A stretch of DNA of 64,000 nt from Embleya sp040629175 (GTDB lineage Bacteria > Actinomycetota > Actinomycetes > Streptomycetales > Streptomycetaceae): positions 62,001-126,000 of the forward strand of contig NZ_JBEXUX010000020.1 in NCBI RefSeq assembly GCF_040629175.1, written 5' to 3'. Positions 60,648 through 64,000 of this stretch are shown in pieces. Under the pieces are notes generated by a model. The model was not told where the DNA came from. It was given only the letters and a program-made list of their open reading frames with translations, and ran no database searches. The position numbers were made by a program, and so were the translations under genes. Position 1 is the first letter of the stretch, and every line of letters starts with the position of its first letter.

Positions 60648-62276
60648 TCAGCCCATGTGCGGGTAGCGGTGGTCCGTCGCCGGGACGAACGTCTCCTTGA
60701 TCGAGCGCGAGCTGGTCCAGCGCATCAGGTTCTGCATCGCGCCGGCCTTGTCGTTGGTGCCGGACGCGCGCCCGCCGCCGAACGGCTGCTGACCCACCAC
60801 CGCGCCGGTGGGGCGGTCGTTGATGTAGAAGTTGCCCGCCGCGAACCGCAACACGTGCGCCGTGTGGGCGATCACCTCGCGGTCCTGGGCGATGATCGCG
60901 CCGGTCAGGCCGTACGCGGACACCGACTCCATCTGGGTGAGCATCGCCTCGTACGCGTCGTCCTCGTAGACGTGCACGGCCAGGATCGGGCCGAAGTACT
61001 CGTCCTTGAAGATCTCGTGGTCGGCGTTCGCCGAGACCAGCACGGTGGGTCGGACGAACCAGCCGACGCTGTCGTCGTAGCTGCCGCCCGCGACGACCTC
61101 GACCGTGTCGTCGGCGTGCGCACGGTCGATCGCGGCCTTGTTCTTGGCGAACGCGCGCTCGTCGATGACCGCGCCCAGGAAGTGGCTCAGGTCGGTGGGG
61201 TCGCCCATCGACAGGCCGTCGACGGTGGCCAGGAAGTCGTCCTTGAAGCCGCTCTCCCAGATCGAGCGCGGGATGTAGGCGCGCGAGGCGGCCGAGCACT
61301 TCTGCCCCTGGTACTCGAACGCGCCGCGCACCAGCGCGGTCCGCAGCACGTCGTGGTCGGCGCTGGGGTGCGCGACCACGAAGTCCTTGCCGCCGGTCTC
61401 GCCGACGATCCGCGGGTAGGTGCGGTAGCCGGCGATGTTCTCGCCCACCGTGCGCCACAGGTGCTGGAAGGTGGCGGTGGAGCCGGTGAAGTGGATGCCC
61501 GCGAGTGCGGGGTGCTTCAGCGCGACCTCGGAGACCGCGATGCCGTCGCCGGTGACCAGGTTGATCACACCGGCCGGCAGTCCGGCCTCTTCCAGCAGGC
61601 GCATCAGCAGCACGGCCGAGAAGGTCTGGGTCGGCGACGGCTTCCAGACCACCACGTTGCCCATCAGCGCCGGTGCGGTGGGCAGGTTGCCCGCGATGGC
61701 GGTGAAGTTGAACGGGGTGATCGCGTAGACGAAGCCCTCCAGCGGCCGGTGGTCCGTGCGGTTCCACACACCCGGGCTGCTGATCGGCTGCTCGGCCAGC
61801 ACGCGGCGGGCGAAGTGCACGTTGAAGCGCCAGAAGTCGATCAGCTCGCAGGCCGAGTCGATCTCGGCCTGCTGCGCGTTCTTGCCCTGGCCCAGCATGG
61901 TCGCGGCGGCGATCGTCTCGCGCCACGGGCCGGCGAGCAGGTCGGCGGCCTTGAGGAAGATCGCCGCACGGTCGTCGAAGGACAGGTCGGCCCAGCCGGG
62001 CGCGGCGGCCAGGGCCGCGTCGATCGCGTCCCGGGCGTCCTGGGTGCCGGCGTGCGCGAAGGTGCCCAGCCGCGCGCCGTGGTTGTGCGGCTGAACCACG
62101 TCGCCGTGCTCACCGGAGCCCATTCGGCGCGCGCCACCGATGGTCATCGGGAGCTCGATCGGGGCCGCGGCCAGTTCCTTGAGCTTCGCTTCGAGGCGGG
62201 CCCGCGCGGGCGTGCCGGGGGCGTAGTCGTGTACCGGCTCGTTGACCGGGGCGGGGACCTGGGTCACAGCGTCCAA
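60648..62276 (-). CDS. pruA: 1-pyrroline-5-carboxylate dehydrogenase
   Basis: A 542-residue aldehyde dehydrogenase oxidising glutamate semialdehyde (from P5C) to glutamate with NAD. Visible are ITPFNFTAIAGNLPTAPALMGN (NAD site), GSTATFQHLW, the general-base region RIVGETGGKDF and the catalytic cysteine in EYQGQKCSAASRAYIP, ending with SIKETFVPATDHRYPHMG. The start is a TTG at 62276, giving MDAVTQVPAPVNEPVHDYAPG as in Streptomyces homologues, with AGGAG 7 nt upstream. First gene of the put operon. Confidence 0.95.
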   Translation of the reverse strand: MDAVTQVPAPVNEPVHDYAPGTPARARLEAKLKELAAAPIELPMTIGGARRMGSGEHGDVVQPHNHGARLGTFAHAGTQDARDAIDAALAAAPGWADLSFDDRAAIFLKAADLLAGPWRETIAAATMLGQGKNAQQAEIDSACELIDFWRFNVHFARRVLAEQPISSPGVWNRTDHRPLEGFVYAITPFNFTAIAGNLPTAPALMGNVVVWKPSPTQTFSAVLLMRLLEEAGLPAGVINLVTGDGIAVSEVALKHPALAGIHFTGSTATFQHLWRTVGENIAGYRTYPRIVGETGGKDFVVAHPSADHDVLRTALVRGAFEYQGQKCSAASRAYIPRSIWESGFKDDFLATVDGLSMGDPTDLSHFLGAVIDERAFAKNKAAIDRAHADDTVEVVAGGSYDDSVGWFVRPTVLVSANADHEIFKDEYFGPILAVHVYEDDAYEAMLTQMESVSAYGLTGAIIAQDREVIAHTAHVLRFAAGNFYINDRPTGAVVGQQPFGGGRASGTNDKAGAMQNLMRWTSSRSIKETFVPATDHRYPHMG

Positions 62277-62442
62277 AACGGCGCTCCTGTTCGGTGCTCT
62301 GGTTCTCGGCTGTTCGGGTGGCCGACCGTCGAGGTGTCGGCGGTCCGGCGGTGTGTGAATGCCACGCGCCGACGGGGCTGAACCACCACGATTTCGGGCA
62401 TTGATCTCGCGCTCAACGGTAGGCCGGGCGCGACCCACGGTG

Positions 62443-62460
62443 TTTATCCGATCGGCTAAA
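62443..62460. promoter_or_regulatory. 18-bp near-palindrome between put operon and PucR gene
   Basis: TTTATCCGATCGGCTAAA is symmetric except for one base pair (T/C at the fifth position). It lies 51 nt before the PucR-family start and 167 nt before the P5C dehydrogenase start, and is the AT-richest point of the gap. A likely operator for the PucR protein or another proline-responsive regulator. Confidence 0.65.
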
Positions 62461-62510
62461 CTCGAAACTCCACGCTTTGCTCATCGGCCAACACCCACGA
62501 AGGGGCGGCA

Positions 62511-64000
62511 GTGCCCGAAAGCGGTGTCCCGCTCCGCGAACTCCTGGCCGCGCTGGGTGGCCCGGTCGGCGACGGCCCGGTCCGGGTCGCGGCCGCCGCC
62601 GGCGGCCTGGAGGGCCTGGTTCGGCACGTGTCGATCCTGGACCCCGAGGAGGAGCCGCACGCGATGCCGGGCGACCTGCTCCTGGCGGTGGGGCTGCGCG
62701 GCCGGGCGGCGGCGGGCACGGTCCGCGCGGCGGGCGCGGCCGGCGCGGTGGCGGTCGCGGTCAAGGGCGAACACGCCGCGCTGCGCGAGGTGGCCGACGC
62801 GGCGGGCGTGGTGCTGCTCTCGGTGCGCCCGGAGGCGCGCTGGGAGCGGGTCGCCGCCCTCGCGCACGCCGCCTTGGACGAGCAGCCGGACGCCGAACCC
62901 CCGGACGGCGGCGACCTGTTCTCGCTCGCCCAGACCACCGCGATGCTCACCGGCGGCGGGGTGAGCATCGAGGACAGCGCCAACCGGGTGCTCGCCTACT
63001 CGCGCTCGACCGGGCCGGACGAGGCGGACGAACTGCGCCGGTTGTCCATCCTGGGTTGGCAGGGGCCGGAGGAGTACATGGCCCGGCTGCGCGACTGGGG
63101 TGTCTTCCATCGGCTGCGCACCACGACCGAGGTGGTCGCCGTCGAGGAGCGCCCCGACCTGGGCATCCGCCGCCGACTCGCGGTCGGCGTGCACGCGGGC
63201 GGGCGCTGGCTGGGCACGATCTGGGTCCAGGAGGGCCGCCGGCCGCTCGCCGAGCGGGCCGAGGAGGTGCTGCTCGGGGCGGCCCGGGTGGCCGCGCTGC
63301 ACCTGGTCCGCCGGCGTACCCGGCTGCCCGCCGAGGCCGGGGTGACCCGGGAGGGCGTCGCGGGCCTGCTCACCGGCGTGGTCGCGGCCCGGACCGCCGC
63401 CGCGCAGTTGGGCCTGGATCCGGTGCGACCGGTGCTGGTCATCGGCTTCGCGGTGCGGGCGGGCGCGCCGGACGAGTCGTCACAGGAGCTGGCCCGGACC
63501 GAGTTGGCCAACCTGGTCTCCGTGTACGCGGCGGCCCGGCACAGCCACGCGCACGTCGCGCCGCTGGGCTCGCGCCTGTACGTACTGCTGTCCGCGCCGC
63601 CGCCCGAGTCGGTCGTGCTCGGTTGGGCGCAGGAGATCGCCGAGGCCGCGCACGGCCACCTCGACCTGGCGGTGCGCGGCGCGGTCGGCGACCCGGCACC
63701 GAGCCTGGCCCGCACGCCGGCGGCCCGGGAATCGGTCGACCGGGTCCTGGACGCGATGGCGGCCGGCGACGTGTCGGCCGAGGTGGCGGCGCTGTCCCAG
63801 GTGCGGCCGGCGGTGCTGTACGGCGAGGTCCAGGCGCTGCTGAGGGAGCAACGGCAGATCCGCGACCCCCGACTGATCGCGCTGCGGGCGCACGACGCCG
63901 AGCACGACACCGAATACGCGGACTCGGTGCTGGCCTGGCTGGAAGCGCTGGGCGACGTGCGCGCCGCGGCGGCGGGGCTGCACATCCACCCCAACACGCT
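62511..64000 (+). CDS. PucR-family transcriptional regulator, 3' end missing
   Basis: The reading frame stays open for 496 codons to the window edge. GTG at 62511 has AAGGGGCGGCA upstream. Residues 1-125 form the PucR N-terminal domain (GLVRHVSILDPEEEPHAMPGDLLLAVG), the centre is a GGDEF-like CdaR region (LVLVIGFAV-type strand, ARTELANLVSVYAAARHSHAHVAPLGSRLYVLLS near 340) and the helix-turn-helix at the end begins with DTEYADSVLAWLEALGDVRAAAAGLHIHPNTL and is cut off. Divergent from the put genes, so it is the likely proline-responsive activator (PutR type). Confidence 0.9.
   Translation, partial: MPESGVPLRELLAALGGPVGDGPVRVAAAAGGLEGLVRHVSILDPEEEPHAMPGDLLLAVGLRGRAAAGTVRAAGAAGAVAVAVKGEHAALREVADAAGVVLLSVRPEARWERVAALAHAALDEQPDAEPPDGGDLFSLAQTTAMLTGGGVSIEDSANRVLAYSRSTGPDEADELRRLSILGWQGPEEYMARLRDWGVFHRLRTTTEVVAVEERPDLGIRRRLAVGVHAGGRWLGTIWVQEGRRPLAERAEEVLLGAARVAALHLVRRRTRLPAEAGVTREGVAGLLTGVVAARTAAAQLGLDPVRPVLVIGFAVRAGAPDESSQELARTELANLVSVYAAARHSHAHVAPLGSRLYVLLSAPPPESVVLGWAQEIAEAAHGHLDLAVRGAVGDPAPSLARTPAARESVDRVLDAMAAGDVSAEVAALSQVRPAVLYGEVQALLREQRQIRDPRLIALRAHDAEHDTEYADSVLAWLEALGDVRAAAAGLHIHPNT

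Overview
The window is chromosomal DNA of a very GC-rich actinomycete. Frequent GTG starts (and one TTG start), 1-4 nt start/stop overlaps, leaderless promoters, two XRE-DUF5753/DUF397 regulator pairs, an ESX-style RHS toxin and an HrpA with a long C-terminal extension all fit the Streptomycetales (Streptomyces, Kitasatospora, Embleya, Yinghuangia type); the genus cannot be fixed from sequence alone. No rRNA, tRNA, CRISPR array, integrase or intact insertion sequence was recognised.

Layout. 0-8.3 kb: end of a Liv-type (branched-chain amino-acid family) ABC importer (permease C-terminus, LivG, LivF), small membrane proteins, a two-subunit-like acyl-CoA dehydrogenase pair, a divergent acyl-CoA ligase and an HdeD-like membrane protein. 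Together this reads as uptake, CoA activation and first oxidation of an unidentified carboxylic acid. 8.3-12 kb: two MFS exporters around an NADPH-dependent FMN reductase with an unusual 19-bp-spacer promoter. 12-22.7 kb: GNAT, DUF1877, Lon protease, a Pro-rich lipoprotein, YiaA/B protein, HrpA helicase, a LigB/DODA-type dioxygenase and an unknown protein.

22.7-29.7 kb is the main accessory region. A minus-strand operon carries an unknown 300-aa protein, a radical SAM protein and a PIMT-like methyltransferase. Beside it lie an AbaA/RsbW-like ATPase with a coupled small gene and a divergent XRE/DUF397 pair. Then come three damaged genes of peptide-maturation (RiPP) type: a methyltransferase lacking its N-terminus, the C-terminal tail of an ATP-grasp ligase with a frameshift, and a methyltransferase missing its SAM-binding core. 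I read these as a decayed graspetide-type locus.

29.8-38.4 kb: a MerR-methyltransferase fusion under a MerR-type leaderless promoter, an ABM monooxygenase, a secreted VWA protein with a membrane-anchored partner, a GT39/GT2-GtrA glycosyltransferase pair and an epoxide-hydrolase-like enzyme. 38.5-43.8 kb: an ESX-type RHS polymorphic toxin with a WXG-like partner and a translationally coupled candidate immunity gene, visibly less GC-rich than the surroundings.

44.4-56.3 kb: hotdog thioesterase, MprAB-like two-component system, enoyl-CoA hydratase, AlkB-like dioxygenase, lipoprotein, and a TetR regulator with two operator-like palindromes facing a leucine/isovalerate (liu) operon: methylcrotonyl-CoA carboxylase beta and alpha, HMG-CoA lyase and acyl-CoA dehydrogenase. 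56.4-59.5 kb: RelE/ParE-like toxin-antitoxin pair, second XRE/DUF397 pair and two small unknown genes. 59.7-64 kb: proline catabolism (proline dehydrogenase and P5C dehydrogenase with a TTG start) divergent from a PucR-family regulator that runs off the window, with an 18-bp near-palindrome between them.
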